From Cylindrodendrum hubeiense (taxonomy: Eukaryota; Ascomycota; Sordariomycetes; Hypocreales; Nectriaceae), in the NCBI GenBank assembly GCA_014621425.1, contig JAANBB010000132.1:26631-90630 (forward strand): DNA of 64,000 nt, in the 5' to 3' direction. Made by a program: the position numbers and the translations under genes. Below, piece by piece: positions 10,525-23,283 of the stretch (its first letter is position 1; each line of letters starts with the position of its first letter). The notes beneath the pieces were generated by a model. It did no database searches, had not been told where the DNA came from, and worked only from the letters and a program-made list of their open reading frames with translations.

Positions 10525-12362
10525 ATGGCAAGACACCAAGATCCCACTGCAACGGAGGACATCTCTTCGGTTGTCCAGCGACGAGCTCCAGGAACCGAAC
10601 TGCTTTTCGACAATGGCAACGCCAGCAAGGCCGCAGCTGGCCTCCAGTTCATTCCGCAGGGCGACACACACATCCTACTTGTTCCCCAGCCCTCCCTCTC
10701 AGACCCGAACGATCCGCTCCGGTGGTCCCCAGCCAAGAAATGGGGCACATATCTCAACGGTGTCGCCTATGCCTTCATGGGGAGTGTGACGGGACCTATC
10801 ATGGCTGCCGGCATGCTCCCGCTCGCTGAGACCTTTGGCGAGACCCTCCAGAAACTGACCTATGCCAACGGTGCTACCTTAATTTGCCAGGGAGTCGGCA
10901 ATGTCTTTTGGATGTAAGTCTTCCTAATACGTGTATCTATCCTTCAACTCACATTGTTTCCGTGTTCAGGCCTCTGGCTCTCAAGTTTGGACGCCGACCT
11001 GTCTACATGCTTTCCAACATTCTCATGGGCATTGCTTGTGTCTGGCTCGGACTTGCATCCAATGGCACCTATACTTCATTCATCATCGGTCGAGCGTTTC
11101 TCGGCTTGTTTGAAGCACCTATTGAATCTATCGTCCCTACCACAATCACCGACATGTTCTTCCTACACAACCGCGGCGAGAAGGTCTCCTTCTATGGACT
11201 CTCAATCCTTGGTGGCAACGAGCTTGGTCCATTGGTATGAGATACCCTCGACCTTCGCCCAATATCCAGACTTCTAATAGTGCCGTGATACAGTTTTCGG
11301 CCCTCATCATCCAGCGTTACGGAATGGACTGGGCATTCTACATTGTGACCATGTTCATTTGCCTCAGCTGCATCTCCATGTTCTTCTTCATGCCAGAAAC
11401 CAAGTACACTGGGCCTCGACCTCAGTCATACCCGATCGCAGCCGGAATGGATACTGATGAAAAGGCGGATGTGGAGCGAATTGAGAATCTAGGTGGCAAC
11501 ACCAACAAGGAAGCGTGCAGTGAAAGCATCGAGAGTGCTCCCCAGGGTCCTCCCAAGCGAGGCTTTCTCCGCGGTCTTGCCTTGTGGGAAAAGCCAGATC
11601 CCAATGTGAGTCTGAAGAGCGCGTTTTTGCGGCCCTTCGTCCTCATTACGTATCCTACTGTGCTCTGGGCATGCCTCGTCTACGGGGCCTCCCTTGGATG
11701 GAACGTAATTCTCGGTGCGACAGTCGCCCAGTTGTTTGCGGGACAGTATGGCTTCGACTCTCAGTCTCAGGGTCTCGTCTTCCTATCGCCATTCGTGGGT
11801 TCGCTGGTTGGGTCATGGCTCTGTGGATCGCTTTCCGACTCTATTGCCAACTACTTCACCAAGAAGAACGAAGGTATCCGAGAGCCCGAGATGCGACTCC
11901 CTGTATGCGTGCTCGCCACTATTTTGACGTTCCTGGGCGCGCTCATGTCGGGCTTGACGTATCATTACAATACGCACTGGGCTGGCCCCGTAGTTGGCTA
12001 CGGAGTTCTGAGTGCTGGCGCACAGATGGGGGTTTCTCTGTCTATGAGCTATGCGCTGGATTGTCATCGAGAGGTATGTTCCAGGATCTGATTGATATTC
12101 GTTGAGCTCTGTACTGACATTTTGATAGCTCTCTGTAGAGCTTATGGTGACAGTGGCGTCACTGAAGTCCTTCATGGCGTGGGTTTGGACGTGGGTGATC
12201 AATGACTGGATTGACGCCAACGGGATGCTCACTGTCTTCATGGCGATTGCCAGCATCAACGTCGCCATTCACTTAACGACATTCATCCTCTATTTCCGCG
12301 GGAAGAGCATCCGAATTTGGATTGCAGAGACGGACATGTTAGCACGAAGTGGATTGAAATGA
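10525..12362 (+). CDS. Major facilitator superfamily transporter (DHA1-like drug or metabolite exporter), 555 aa
   Basis: Four exons (10525-10913, 10970-11234, 11294-12073, 12129-12362) with GT-AG introns. The cytosolic N-terminus ends in the fungal DHA-type motif LSDPNDPLRWSPAKKW. Twelve membrane spans are expected, six before and six after a charged central loop (about residues 270-330, with DEKADVERIENLGG). MFS motif A is seen as LKFGRRPVYM between spans 2 and 3. The segments GSWLCGSLSD and LVYGASLGWNVILGATVAQ fit the second half. Proton-driven export of toxins or small metabolites is the usual role; the substrate is not evident. It converges on the Zn2Cys6 regulator gene, which itself diverges from an FAD monooxygenase. 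The three probably form a co-regulated accessory block. Confidence 0.9.
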
Positions 12363-12887
12363 GTTATCTGGTTGAAATTGCGGAGGAAATTGTATGCAGA
12401 TTGACTGAGACGTTGATACCTAGGTTGGATCTATGTTAGGCCAATCCCTCATCACCAAGGAAGAACAATTGAGAGCTATTTAACCTCAATGTTCTAGCGC
12501 ATGATCCTTATACTCTGCGTCCAGTTTAACTACAGGCATAATATTTGATTCTAGTATTTCTCGCAACTCAAGCGTATCACCATTTTGAGATATTTGCGTC
12601 ATCATCTGCTATTCTTGCCGCCCTTGACAAACATTAGTGATCGATTAATTTTTATTTTAATCAACGTATCCAACACAGTTTAAATAACTGTCTGCCAGTG
12701 AATCTTATTTTAGAATATGATGAATGGAGCTATCGATGCCACCCAGCTATCTCGTACAATCATGTACAAGGTCTTCTACACGAAAATACATTGACAAATA
12801 CATATCTATGTGCCAAACTAGACCCCTGGCTCTGATATACTAAACTCTAAACACGAGCCCATATCCCTCGTTATAATACTGACACAG
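12363..12887. other. Convergent AT-rich intergenic region
   Basis: The facing 3' ends of the MFS and regulator genes. The DNA is distinctly AT-rich, with no gene or repeat that I can support. Confidence 0.6.
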
Positions 12888-15646
12888 TTATGGATTCCCA
12901 GCATCTGACCAAGCGGTCCAGTCCTCAAAATTGAGAAAGTTGAAAACAAGGTTTGTATCTACTAAGCTTGCGAATGGATCACCCTCATATAGATCGAAAT
13001 CGACCCCTGAACCATCTCCTGGCGGGTCTTGGGGAGCATTGGCAAGGTAACTTAGTAACGCGGCGTCATTGTATATGTCGGTGCTAGAGTCATGTTCCTG
13101 TTGGCCGCCTCGGTCGCGGTGTGACCTGGCGATGGCCAACACCTCTTTTATGATCTCAGTGCATCGACGGGCCACTGCAAGTCGCTTCATAGAAGAAAAT
13201 ATTTCAAGGCTCTTTTCAATGTCTTGTATGATGCTCTCTGCCGTTAGTGGACTGATGTTTGACAAGATGACGTATAGGAGCACCATGGATGCATCAAGCA
13301 CATATGTGCAATTGTACCACCTGATTGTGATTAATCAACCTATTTAGCGATCTATCCATAAAACAGGGACCGAGATCAGACGAACCAAGTGCGGAAGTAC
13401 GGGCGATACAGATAAGTCGTATGCACAAATCGGATGGTCTCGCTTGCAGCCTCAACGCAAGATTGTGTATGCATGGCGAATTGCTCTCGATGTGACTCAG
13501 CTGTAGCTGATATTAAAAATGGTCTGTGCAAAAGAATTCTTGCATTTAAAAACCCTTGGATTTGTTAGCACCGTCGCCACGATCTTTCGGATGGACTACT
13601 GACGCAGCTTCAGCACAATCTTCTGCTTCGTTATTAGCTCCGCCTCATCTAATGAAGATTTTTCTAAATTCAGTGGAGTTTTCAATTGAGCTTTCCAACT
13701 CGAGAGGCGTTCGTCCAGAGAAAATGTCCTATTGGATCTTTGGAGCAATGTTGCCGCCTCATCAGGTCGGCAAGCGTTTGCCGATATTTCCACCAAGATC
13801 TCTGCTAGTTCAACCATGCAGTTAATGAGATAAAGTGACGGCCCGGATGAAGTCTACAATTTTAATTAGTGTACCTCTTTAAACCGAGAACAAGTCGCTT
13901 ACCGATGTTCGTGGCAAGGGAATGCGGTAGTGGAGGGGCTCTCGCAGAAATGACTGCCGACTAGTAGATGAACACATTTCACTGTATATTAAAGTAAGCA
14001 ACTTCCTAAAGAATTAATATGGCAACTTACATTTCATGCGAATAAAGGCCCCTGGAAATGTTAGTCTTCGTGAACTTCGATTTGACGTATAAAGTAACAC
14101 ACCACCAGAAACGGCTCTCCAGACTGGTCTCAGAATGAAGACTCGTAGGTATCCCGATTGCCAATGCCGTGCGAAGCGCCATTCCTGCATACATGTAGCA
14201 ACTATGAGGCTTCAGAGCATTTTGACAAAACACAGACTGCGAAGTATTGAGTAACATGGCCATTTGGTTGGAGAGAGATATACAAACCATGAGAAAAAGA
14301 GTTTGAGCTGTCTCGAAGGAACTAGACTCAAATGTGTCTTCGAGGTGGAACTTTGCTCTTTCAAAGAATAATTGTGAAGCCCGGATTGGCAGGTAGGTGT
14401 TTGGGCTAATGGACTTTCCATCTTGACGGCATATTTCGTCGAGAAACCCAGCAGCGCCATCCCACATTACCAAGGCGGTTTCCCCCGCGGTTATTGCCCC
14501 GATGGCTAAAACAATGTTGAAGAGAGCGAGGAACCGAGTTCGTGCTCGTACTCGAGGGGTTGGTGCATCGGGAGGGATGGCCTCGCTCAGCCATACGTCC
14601 TTTTCACAGCGGGCGAGGAATAATGCCTGATCAAGGATCGGGTGAACGCAGTGCAGATTCAAGAAATAAAGGTGTGCACATTCTCGCTCGAGATCCGTCC
14701 CGATTGATGGCCTGGGCGCTAGGGGTGTCTGAACGGAGCCCTCTGCCGAAAGAGAGGCATACGAATGGCCACCATGGGGATGACGAGGGGTTTCAGATGG
14801 CTGGCCGACGCCTCTATTCTCCTGAGTCCCGGAGACCGAGTAATCAGAACTGTGCAGCAGGTTGACAACGGAATCGTCACCGGTTGCTTTTCCCTGTCCC
14901 TGATCTCCACTCCCGGGCGCTACTCTGCGTGATCTCTGTCCTTTTGCTCGGGACTGAAGCCGGGAGAGAAAGTAAAATGTCCCTGTATGACCATAGAACT
15001 CGGAACCTTCGGTGTGTTGGTTGATATCGCCAAGTCCTTCCGGTTCACGCTCTACGGATTGACGGGGCTCTGAACCCTGAGTTGCGGATGTCATCGGCGA
15101 TAGTGGTACTGGAGCACCTTCCAGGCTGACTGGCGATGTTAACGGAGCTCTTCTCTCTCCTTCAGTCCTTGATGGCCGAGGAGCCAATCGTGTCTCTGAA
15201 ACCGGAACTACATCTGTGGACCTGATCTGATGGTCAGTCACAAGCCTATATAATGTGTTGGGGCCACTTACCGCGCATTTTCAGTAGAAGTAGACCCTCG
15301 ACGGTAGTCCACATATACAACGGGCGGTCGCTCTTTGAACGAGCACTCAAATGAGTGTTCTATATCATAGGTTAGTGGAATGCAAACAAGTAGTGGGGAT
15401 ATCTGCTGAACTCTGCGTGAGCGTGGAGCGGACTTACGAACGCAGCTGGAACATGGGAACTGCCCATCGCACTACCAAGAAGAGTCGCATTAGTTTTGTG
15501 ACTCCAGTATGAGTGGGATATTGCACCTTGACTTTGCGAGTTCTACAAGAGTCGCAGGCAACGGCAGCTCGGGGGCGTCGCCTCCGCTTGAGGGCCCCAG
15601 AGGATGGCTCTCCCGAATTGGACGTTTCGAATGATCGCAGAGACAT
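12888..15646 (-). CDS. Zn(II)2Cys6 transcription factor with fungal-specific regulatory domain, 754 aa
   Basis: Nine exons: 15527-15646, 15438-15471, 15272-15359, 14103-15221, 14031-14051, 13903-13981, 13604-13853, 13386-13506, 12888-13320. Joining them gives an N-terminal binuclear zinc cluster CDSCRTRKVKCDGQFPCSSC followed by VQHSFEC (spacing CX2CX6CX5CX2CX6C, residues about 31-58), split by introns between the Cys pairs, as is common. A Ser/Pro-rich linker follows, then the fungal-specific domain: CAHLYFLNLHCVHPILDQALF, RFWWGLYSHE, LREPLHYRIPLPR and a late ETIRFVHTTYLYRPYF helix. The 21-base exon at 14031-14051 and the acceptor at 13507 are the least certain calls. It is divergent from the FAD monooxygenase (1,042 bases between starts) and convergent with the MFS gene, so it is the likely local regulator of both. 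Confidence 0.87.
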
Positions 15647-16688
15647 GGTTGGCTTTGAGAAAATAAGATATAGCTATTGCATGGGTGAAGGTATTCCCCA
15701 TGTCGTGAGATTACGTGCGTGTCATGATGCTGTGGGGATGGATGAGGTGCAAATGCGGAGCGGGGCTGGATGCTTTGGTGGCAAGCTACGGAGTACAGCT
15801 TACGAGGGACGTGGCTGGTGTCCATGTTGTTCCATCAGAGGCTAAACGAAGGGCGCCTTGTACGGACTACGGGGAAATGGGACGAGATACTACGCGTAAG
15901 ATATTACTCGACTGCAGAAGAGAATAGGTTCTGAGTTTTCTTCTATGAAGGAAATTGCCATGGTTTTTGTGAGGCGGTGCAATGCGTGTTCTCATGGCCA
16001 ATTTCTATACAACGATCAATCGATCAGTCCGCCATCAAAACCGTCCAGGACTCCCCCGCATAGCACCTCGCAGCCTCGGCTCCAGCTCCAGCTCCGGCCT
16101 AGTCCCAAGGATGTGGTCATCTCATGACCAGCCTGGAATCCTGGGGCATGATATTTGTGTCAGAGGCACCTTCGCATCCAATTCCTTCAATGGATGCGCT
16201 GGGGAGTGAGGTTGCAAAAGACGAATCGGAATGCGAGTTTCGGAATACCCCAGCTTTTCCCCACGATCGCATCCCCAATTGCATCCCGAGCGGACCAATC
16301 GGAAGCCAAGCTTCGGAAACTCTGCCCATCTACTATGTACTGCTATGTACAACACCACGCTCGATGCGAATAGGGGCGCTGATGGATGAGGTCACAAGCC
16401 GGATAAGTGGACCTGGACATTCCAGAGTGTTTTGCAATGGCTTGATCTCCCAATTTACTTGCCGATGCTCCAGAGCGTGGGAGAGACGCACTTCCTCCGG
16501 CTTTCGGAAAGTGGGGACACCGACATTGGCCAACCTGGGGAAGCTCTAACAAGGAGACCAACTTGAACATCTCAAGATATATCATTAGAATAGACGTTGC
16601 TGAAGAAGAGTCTCCAACATTATCAACTCAATCTTTAGACATTGGCACCAAAGACCATTAGACATAAACACCGCCGAAAGACTTCGCC
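15647..16688. promoter_or_regulatory. Shared divergent promoter of regulator and monooxygenase
   Basis: About 1 kb between two divergent starts. CGG triplets, the half-site read by Zn2Cys6 proteins, occur as direct pairs at 16291-16302 (six-base gap) and 16498-16507 (four-base gap). CGG is common enough by chance that these are only candidates. No gene is supported inside. Confidence 0.35.
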
Positions 16689-18876
16689 ATGCCTGGCCTA
16701 CTCGAGACCCCCTCTGCCAACGGAGCCAACACCAACACCACCATCCATGTTCCGGTGCTAATTGTCGGTGGTGGTCCTGCGGGACTGCTTTCAGCATATA
16801 TGCTGTCCAAGCTTGGAGGTCAGTTTTGGAACTTCCATCCCTACTTTTGGCGCTTAAACTGACGAATTGACTGTATAGTGCAATCCCTCCTCATCGAAAA
16901 GTACCCCGAGCGACTCGCCGCCCCTAAAGCCCACGCCCTCTGCCCCAGAAGCCTGGAAATATGTCGCCAATTCGGCCTCGACACGATGGAAATGCGTCGG
17001 CAGGGATCGCCGCGCGACGACGCGTACTGGGTGAATTTCGTCACTAATCTCAGCGGCGAGCGAATTGGCGTGCTCCCCTATGAGCGGATGGACACCAAAG
17101 TCCTGGACGCTACACCTGAGGTACGAAACAATTGGACAATAGTGAAGGGGCATTGTGACTTACTTCGGCCAGATGATTCATAACATTCCCCAGCCAGGCT
17201 TCGAGCAGTTTGTTGCCGAGGAGCTGGAGAATGATTCGAATGTCCAGATTCGCAAAGGTGTTGCCTTTGTGACCTGTGAGCAGGTAAGCCAATAATTTTA
17301 ATGGCGTCTATAATATAAGCTGACGATGGCGATCGCAGAAAAAAGACGAAGTGACCACAACCGTTGAAGAGCGTGCTACAAAGACCCGGTGGCAGATCAA
17401 ATCTAGGCACGTCATTGCTTGTGATGGCGCAAAGAGTCAGGTTCGAAAAGACTTGGGTATTGAATGTGAAGGAGAGGATGGCTGTGAGTATTTGCCTCCG
17501 TGTGACATTGTGAGACGAAGTAAACTGACTTCCCATGGATAGATGAGACCATGATGACCATCCATTTCAACGCTGACCTGCGCCCCGTCGTCAAGGACCG
17601 GGTCGGCATGCTTCACTGGATCACGGATCCAGCTTGCTCAGGCTTCATCATCGCATATGATTTAGGAGGCAACCATGTGCTGATTAGCAACTTTGATGTA
17701 AGTCGTGACATCAACTTCTTGGGAGAGTACAACTAACTTAGAACCCAGTCGAATAAGCATCCCGCAGAGACTTGGGACCAGGACCTCTGTCGAACAACTC
17801 TCAAGGCTGCAATTGGCCAGGACATCCCGTTCAATGTCCTGAGTTACAGGCCGTGGCTCCTCAGCCGAAAAGTTGCAAAGCAATACCGCCAACGCAACAT
17901 CTTCCTGTATGCCTCCCTTGAAACCCTGCGCTGCATCAACTAACACGGCCGTAACAGAGTCGGCGACGCTGCACACTCTTTCCCACCCACCGGTGGCCTC
18001 GGTCTCAACTCTGGCATCGCAGATGCCCACAACCTCGCATACAAGATCGCCGCTGTACACCAGGGCTGGGCGGGCGACTCGCTCCTCGACTCGTACGACG
18101 CGGACCGCCGACAGATTGCGCTCGTCAACTCTGCGCAGAGTGTCAAGAACGGCAAGAAGATCTTCTCGTTCCTTAAGGCGCTTGGAACTGCAGGGATTGA
18201 TGACGTCGAAAAGGCCCGAGAGAACTTGCACAAGTCGATCCATGATCCCGCTAAGCAGGAGATGATTGCCCGTGAGGTCGAGGGCCAGAGAGAGCACTTT
18301 GACAATGTGAGTTTGTCTCATTTAACCCTCTGTATATGAATGAGCTAACAGTAAACCTACCAGCTTGAGATTCATATCGGATACGTGTACGGCGACAAAG
18401 AGACACCTCCAAACGCGTCTAACTTCACACCCAAGTTTGTGCCTGGTGCTCGCGTTCCCCACGCCTGGATCAAACCCCTCGACACCTCCATCTCCGACGA
18501 GATTCGCCCTCTAGATGTATCCTATGTCAAGGAGTTTACCGCAGGTGAGGTCGCGGCTAAACAGTACTCCACGCTGGACCTTTGTGGCATGGATGCCTTC
18601 ACGCTGCTCGCTTCAAGCGCAGAGCCTTGGACACAGAAGTTCGAGGAGCTGCGGACTTCCCTGGAAAGTTACAACATCAAGGCCCAGCTCTGGGTAGCAG
18701 GCGTGGACTTTGAATTCAATGGTCCCGAGCAGAAGGCGCTGTTTGACAAAGACGGTGGTTTTGCGGCTGGAGGAGCGCTACTCGTGCGACCGGACCAGCA
18801 TATTGTCCAGTGCCCTAGCACCGAGACCACTGTGGAGGAGTTGCAGTCACTCGTTCTGGGGCACTTGGGTCTGTAA
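16689..18876 (+). CDS. FAD-dependent aromatic hydroxylase (phenol 2-monooxygenase-like), 600 aa
   Basis: Eight exons: 16689-16818, 16879-17120, 17173-17283, 17339-17483, 17543-17697, 17749-17906, 17958-18306, 18364-18876. Class A flavoprotein monooxygenases add one oxygen to an aromatic ring using NAD(P)H and FAD. The three family motifs are present: the dinucleotide loop VLIVGGGPAGLLSAYMLSKLG near residues 23-43, the DG motif VIACDGAKSQVR near 185-196, and the GD motif VGDAAHSFPPTGGLGLNSG near 315-333. The C-terminal 170 residues form the thioredoxin-like domain of the phenol hydroxylase subgroup, ending with GGALLVRPDQHIVQCP. There is no signal peptide, so it is cytosolic. The substrate cannot be read from sequence. 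The divergent regulator and nearby exporter suggest detoxification or use of a phenolic compound. Confidence 0.92.
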
Positions 18877-19355
18877 TAGAAATATTTTATTTTGTTGTAG
18901 TAAGAGATAGTCAATAGCGAATTTCCGAGGTTTTATGTCATCAACATATCTGATTCATTGAGTATTGTTATTCCCATAGAAAGAGCTGCCATCTGGGTAG
19001 AAAAGCATTATTTCACAAAATATGATACTTTCATACCTCGTTGCTGTGTTTAAGGGGGCTCATAGTATTGTGTGCCGAGTGGCAATGCTCTTTAGATTTC
19101 CTAATTGTTCAAGGACTATCGCTCATTCACACGTCCAACATAAGCAACTTTGCACCACGTACTCCAAAAATGCATTTCCCAATTAGATCGTATACACAAC
19201 GCCGTCAGCCACAAGGACATCAATGCGACTGAGAAACAGAGAGGGCAGTTCGGACAGTGTGTATGTGAGATGGCCCACTCTCCTCACCTCACTTCCAATA
19301 CTTGATCTCAGAATGTTTACCAATACTTGCTCTCTTTTTGCCACCAGCCCACTGC
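18877..19355. other. Convergent intergenic region
   Basis: 3' flanks of the monooxygenase (AT-rich, with possible polyadenylation signals just after the stop) and of the minus-strand POM34 gene. No gene or repeat is supported. Confidence 0.55.
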
Positions 19356-20169
19356 TCAGTGCAACCAGGCATTACTCGATGATCGCCTACCCTTCTCGTA
19401 CAGCCACTTGTTGTTCAATCCAACACTCGTTCGCTTCCCTCCAGACGGGCTTGGTGAAGTAGGATCCGAGAATAGGTTGGCGGATGTGCTCCCGCTAAAG
19501 GGGCTACCAGACCCGATGGATGACCGCCGCCCGTTCCCAAAGCTATTAACACTCTTCTGGAACAGGGGGCTGCCAAGAGGCGAGCCAGTGCTTCCCTGCA
19601 CAATAGGACTACCCCGGCCAGACAGAGGCGAGCTGTTGTAGCTTCCCCTGCTTCCTACAGATCCAGCTATCGAGGGTGTTCGCGAGTATCGGGGAGGGGT
19701 GCTGAATTTGGCATCGGGCGTGGGTGCCACCGAGGCGGGCGGGAGGCCGAGCAACTGGCGTTGGGCAGGAGTGAGAGCGATGTCGGAGAGGTCATCCTTT
19801 GGCCGAACGAGAGGGAGGCATGCGATGGTAATGTTGAAGAAGGGTACCAGCTGGAGAATGAACCAGGCCCAGCTCAGGTAGAACCTAACGGATTGGGGGA
19901 GACTAAAGACAGGTTAGCTTGGAGGTGAGATGTGATAATATGCGAAGTGCTCACGCTTGAGGTCCAACGTTGAGCTTAGCGAGGACCTGGGTAGACCAGA
20001 GGCCAAGGAGGGCGACGACGTTGTACGCTATTTGCCGGACATTCTTCTCTGAGAACGTGGTCGTATTGCGCCGCCGGGTGATCTCGTTGAGCTGCGGGTG
20101 TCGCCAGGTACCAGGGCTATCGGCAACGGGAGGGCCCTTGACCGGAGTAGACTTGACAGGAGTGGACAT
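19356..20169 (-). CDS. POM34: Pom34-like nuclear pore membrane protein, 253 aa
   Basis: Two exons (19955-20169, 19356-19902) across a 52-base GTGAGC...TTAG intron. The N-terminus MSTPVKSTPVKGPPVADSPG precedes two hydrophobic spans at about residues 46-66 (RQIAYNVVALLGLWSTQVLA) and 79-104 (FYLSWAWFILQLVPFFNITI). The rest is a Ser/Gly/Pro-rich tail with phenylalanines (SLFQKSVNSFGNG, NLFSDPTSPSPSGGKR). Two spans plus a low-complexity tail and this length fit the fungal Pom34 family, a ring component anchoring the nuclear pore complex in the pore membrane. Termini are expected to face the pore. The assignment rests on architecture and remembered family similarity rather than a catalytic motif. 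It is divergent from IES1 with a 1-kb gap. Confidence 0.8.
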
Positions 20170-21217
20170 CTTGAAGAGTAGGCTTCGTTAAAGTGAGCCA
20201 AGGGGTCAAATTGCGCACGCGACAGTCGTGGTTGGCTGTGATTATGGGATGTGTAGGATCACCACGGTTCAGGTTCAGGTTGTCGAGGCGATGGGGGAAT
20301 TCGACAGTAGCGGCGGTGTCCAACGTTGTCCGTGAAGTTCAAGTTGTACAAGTGTCACTTTGCTAAATCTGCTGCGGGTTAGTAGTCACTGGGGGAGGCC
20401 GAAGCCGTGGGGATGGCGGTTGCTCCCTTGGTCGTGGGATTTGTTGACGTTGATGTTGCTGGCCGGAGGTGAAGGAGAAGGCCCCAGCGACCTGGGGGAA
20501 AACACAACGGCAGGCCAAACGCTAATGCTTTGTGTTGCAGCGAGCGACCAGGCACGGGCCACTAACAAGCCACACCTCCAATGAGCTGAGGAACGCAGAC
20601 ATCTGGCTCTCGTCTGCATGCTGTCATTTGAACAACGCGATCTATGTTATTGATGTTATAGTTCGCTGGGTTAAACCGCTTATTGATTATATTGAACCAA
20701 AAGCTCGAAAACCCCGTGTTTATAAGGGAGTGACCCTTGAAGATGGAATCTCTGGAGGTCAGGTGAAGAACCAGAGGGAGACAAACTGAGCCACACCGAT
20801 CACCGACGCGCAGCCACGGTTTATGAGCCACGACCCTCAGCCACAGGAAACCAGGGGCAGCCGAGTCCCCTAAACTTCAGCGCATCTTTGACGCGCCTCA
20901 GCACTAACTTCCCACGAGCCGCTTTCTGGTGGGCGAGGCTCGGGTGCGCAGCTGTGGCATCTTCCTCATCTCAGCTTTCACATTCGCGCCAAAACCCTGC
21001 TCTCGCTTCATCACAATCGGCATCGTCATCGCCATCCACAACAAGAATTCCCTCATCATCGATTCACTCCGTTCATCAATAGCTACTTGCCTAATCGACC
21101 AGTCTTCTTCGCGACATCGCCATGCGCCGTTAATCCTGACGCACGTCGCCCAGCCGAGTTTCTCCTCTCCCTCCCGCCCTCCATCGCCACGCAAACTCGC
21201 CCAAAACACCGCCCATC
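20170..21217. other. Divergent promoter region of POM34 and IES1
   Basis: This holds the leaders of both genes. The middle (about 20620-20760) is AT-rich, and the last 250 bases before IES1 are C/T-rich, typical of a fungal 5' leader. No additional gene is supported. Confidence 0.5.
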
Positions 21218-23283
21218 ATGGCTGCGTCACCTAGCTCGGTCGGCGCAACGTCCGACATCGAGCCCCCTAGCTCCCCCGTCCAGGCCGAGAGCAAGTCCTT
21301 CCTGTCTCGTGCCGTGACCGAGGATGACGACACGCAGATGGCCGATGCGACGCCTGACCCCGTCGAGAAGCCGTCTCGGAGCAAGGGAAAGGGATCGCAG
21401 GGCAAGGACACAAGCAACCAGCAACAGATTGGCAAGATTCGGCACCTGAAGAAAGAGGATGGAGAGCCCCTTTGGCGAGAGGATATCCAATACGATTTCC
21501 TCAAGGCCGTCTTCGACAACGACATGGTCGTCTTCACCAACTCCTACGACGACAAGATGGAAAAGCAAACCTTTGCTGATCTCTACATCGATACCATGTC
21601 TCGCAGCACCAAGACCAGCAAGGTCCTCAGAGACAAGCTGTTGAGCGACAGAGAAGCTGCCAAGGGGATGGCCATGGTTTGTCTCTTGGTCAACATGGGC
21701 CGCATGAACACCACTCTCAACTGTGAGCAGACCCTCCCACGCCCGGCTATCTACGTTGCATACTAACTACCGCAGTCTTCCCTGAGATGCGAGCACAGCT
21801 CCGAACATACCACGCAATTCCTTCCCTCCAGGCCCACCAAGACGCGCATGCCTACAAGCAACTACAAGATGCGCCTCGTCTCAAGTCCATTCTCAAGGGC
21901 GGCGCCGAGGACCGCAACGAGCCCAATTCCCTAGACAAGATCAAGGGCGAGGATGTTCCGCGCACGAACCCCGTCAACCTCATCTTCGTCATGTGCAACA
22001 CGGCCCAGAAGATTGCCGAGCTACATTTCCCCCGCCACCGCGAGTTCCACGACCTCATTATGAAGACCCAGTACACCAGCAAGTCTCGAGCTAATGCCTT
22101 CCTTTGGCTCATGTGGTTCTACCTCGAGTCCGACTTCACCGAAGAAGGATGTGAGGAGAACCCCTTTGGACCAGGTGTAGACTACGGTCTGGACGTGGCG
22201 AACCAAGGGGTGCCCGTCCTGGATGAAATGACTGAGGAGGAAAAGGCCAAGGAGAATGTGGACACTACCGAGGAGGTTGACTTTGGTCGAGCCAAGCAAA
22301 AGACGCGAGCCAAGATCCTGGAGATGGATCAAGCGTATCTCAATGAGCGCGAGACGAAGCGCGGCAAGATCCGCCCATCCTTTGCCGAAGATGGACCGGC
22401 TATTCTTCCTCGGATCAGACCCTCGAAGCATGAGTCTGATATGGATAGCACCCGATCTACCCCTCCCCCAAGAGCTCTTGGTCGGGGTCTAGGCTCTGCA
22501 CGGAGAGGTGCTCCCCTCAAGTACCAAATCTTCGAAGGCTCTTCGCCAGCACACCATGCGGGCGAGGGCGTGGTCGCAAGGAAGCCTCGTCCCCCAACGG
22601 CGCACCAATTAGCCGTTGAGCGGAACCGGAGCCAGAGGGTTGAGTACATCCTGGACCGTGGCCTTCGTAGGCAACACCACAAGAGCCGGAAAGCTCGACG
22701 CCAGCACGGTGCTATTTTCAGAGCGTACCGACGACTTGAATCTCAGGCAGACCCCTTTGAGGATAGCGATGAGGAGGGCTCCATTCCGCAAAACCTCTCC
22801 TTCCTTGGAGACAAGGCACCTGGACTTTTCCGCGAGAGGGGACTGGGCGGACTCTGTCTCCTCACAAACGAAGACGACGACTACGGTGAGGAAGTCAGCT
22901 CTTACGCATCTGCCTTGAGACGAACAAACCGACGACTGTCCCGCTGGGGCACTGGCAATATCGAGCTCGGCGTCGTTCCCCCGATCAAGCGACCCAAGAA
23001 GAAGTCAGATGAGGACAAGGACGACGGCGCGGATGGTGCGGATCAAGATGACGACGATAAGATCAATGGTCAGCTCAATGGCGATGATATGAACGGCGAC
23101 ATGACAGTCGGGGACATGACGTTGGGTGATATTACAGTTGGAGATGTCACAATGGGCGACATGACCATGGACGATGCGGAAATGGAGGACCAGACCATGC
23201 TCAACGATGACGAGGATAGGGGGGATGATGACCTCGACGACCCGGACCGCACGGAGGTTATGGGCGACTCTGACATTGATTGA
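21218..23283 (+). CDS. IES1: INO80 chromatin-remodelling complex subunit 1 (Ies1) homologue, 670 aa
   Basis: Two exons (21218-21722, 21776-23283) joined by a 53-base intron. The conserved core begins with KEDGEPLWREDIQYDFLKAV, then MAMVCLLVNMGRMNTTLNFF and FPEMRAQLRTYHAIPSLQ, and continues with TNPVNLIFVMCNTAQKIAEL and KSRANAFLWLMWFYLESDFT. This is the pattern I associate with filamentous-fungal Ies1. The middle and C-terminus are charged and disordered: an RRQHHKSRKARRQHGAIFRAYRR basic patch, then acidic runs. Residues about 608-632 form five near-identical five-residue units (GDMTV type), encoded at 23095-23169. A nuclear role in nucleosome remodelling is inferred from the family. It is divergent from POM34. 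Confidence 0.85.

Noticed and set aside
10525..18876. Secondary-metabolite biosynthetic cluster
   Set aside because: No polyketide synthase, peptide synthetase, terpene cyclase or prenyltransferase is nearby; only transport, regulation and one tailoring-type oxidase are present.
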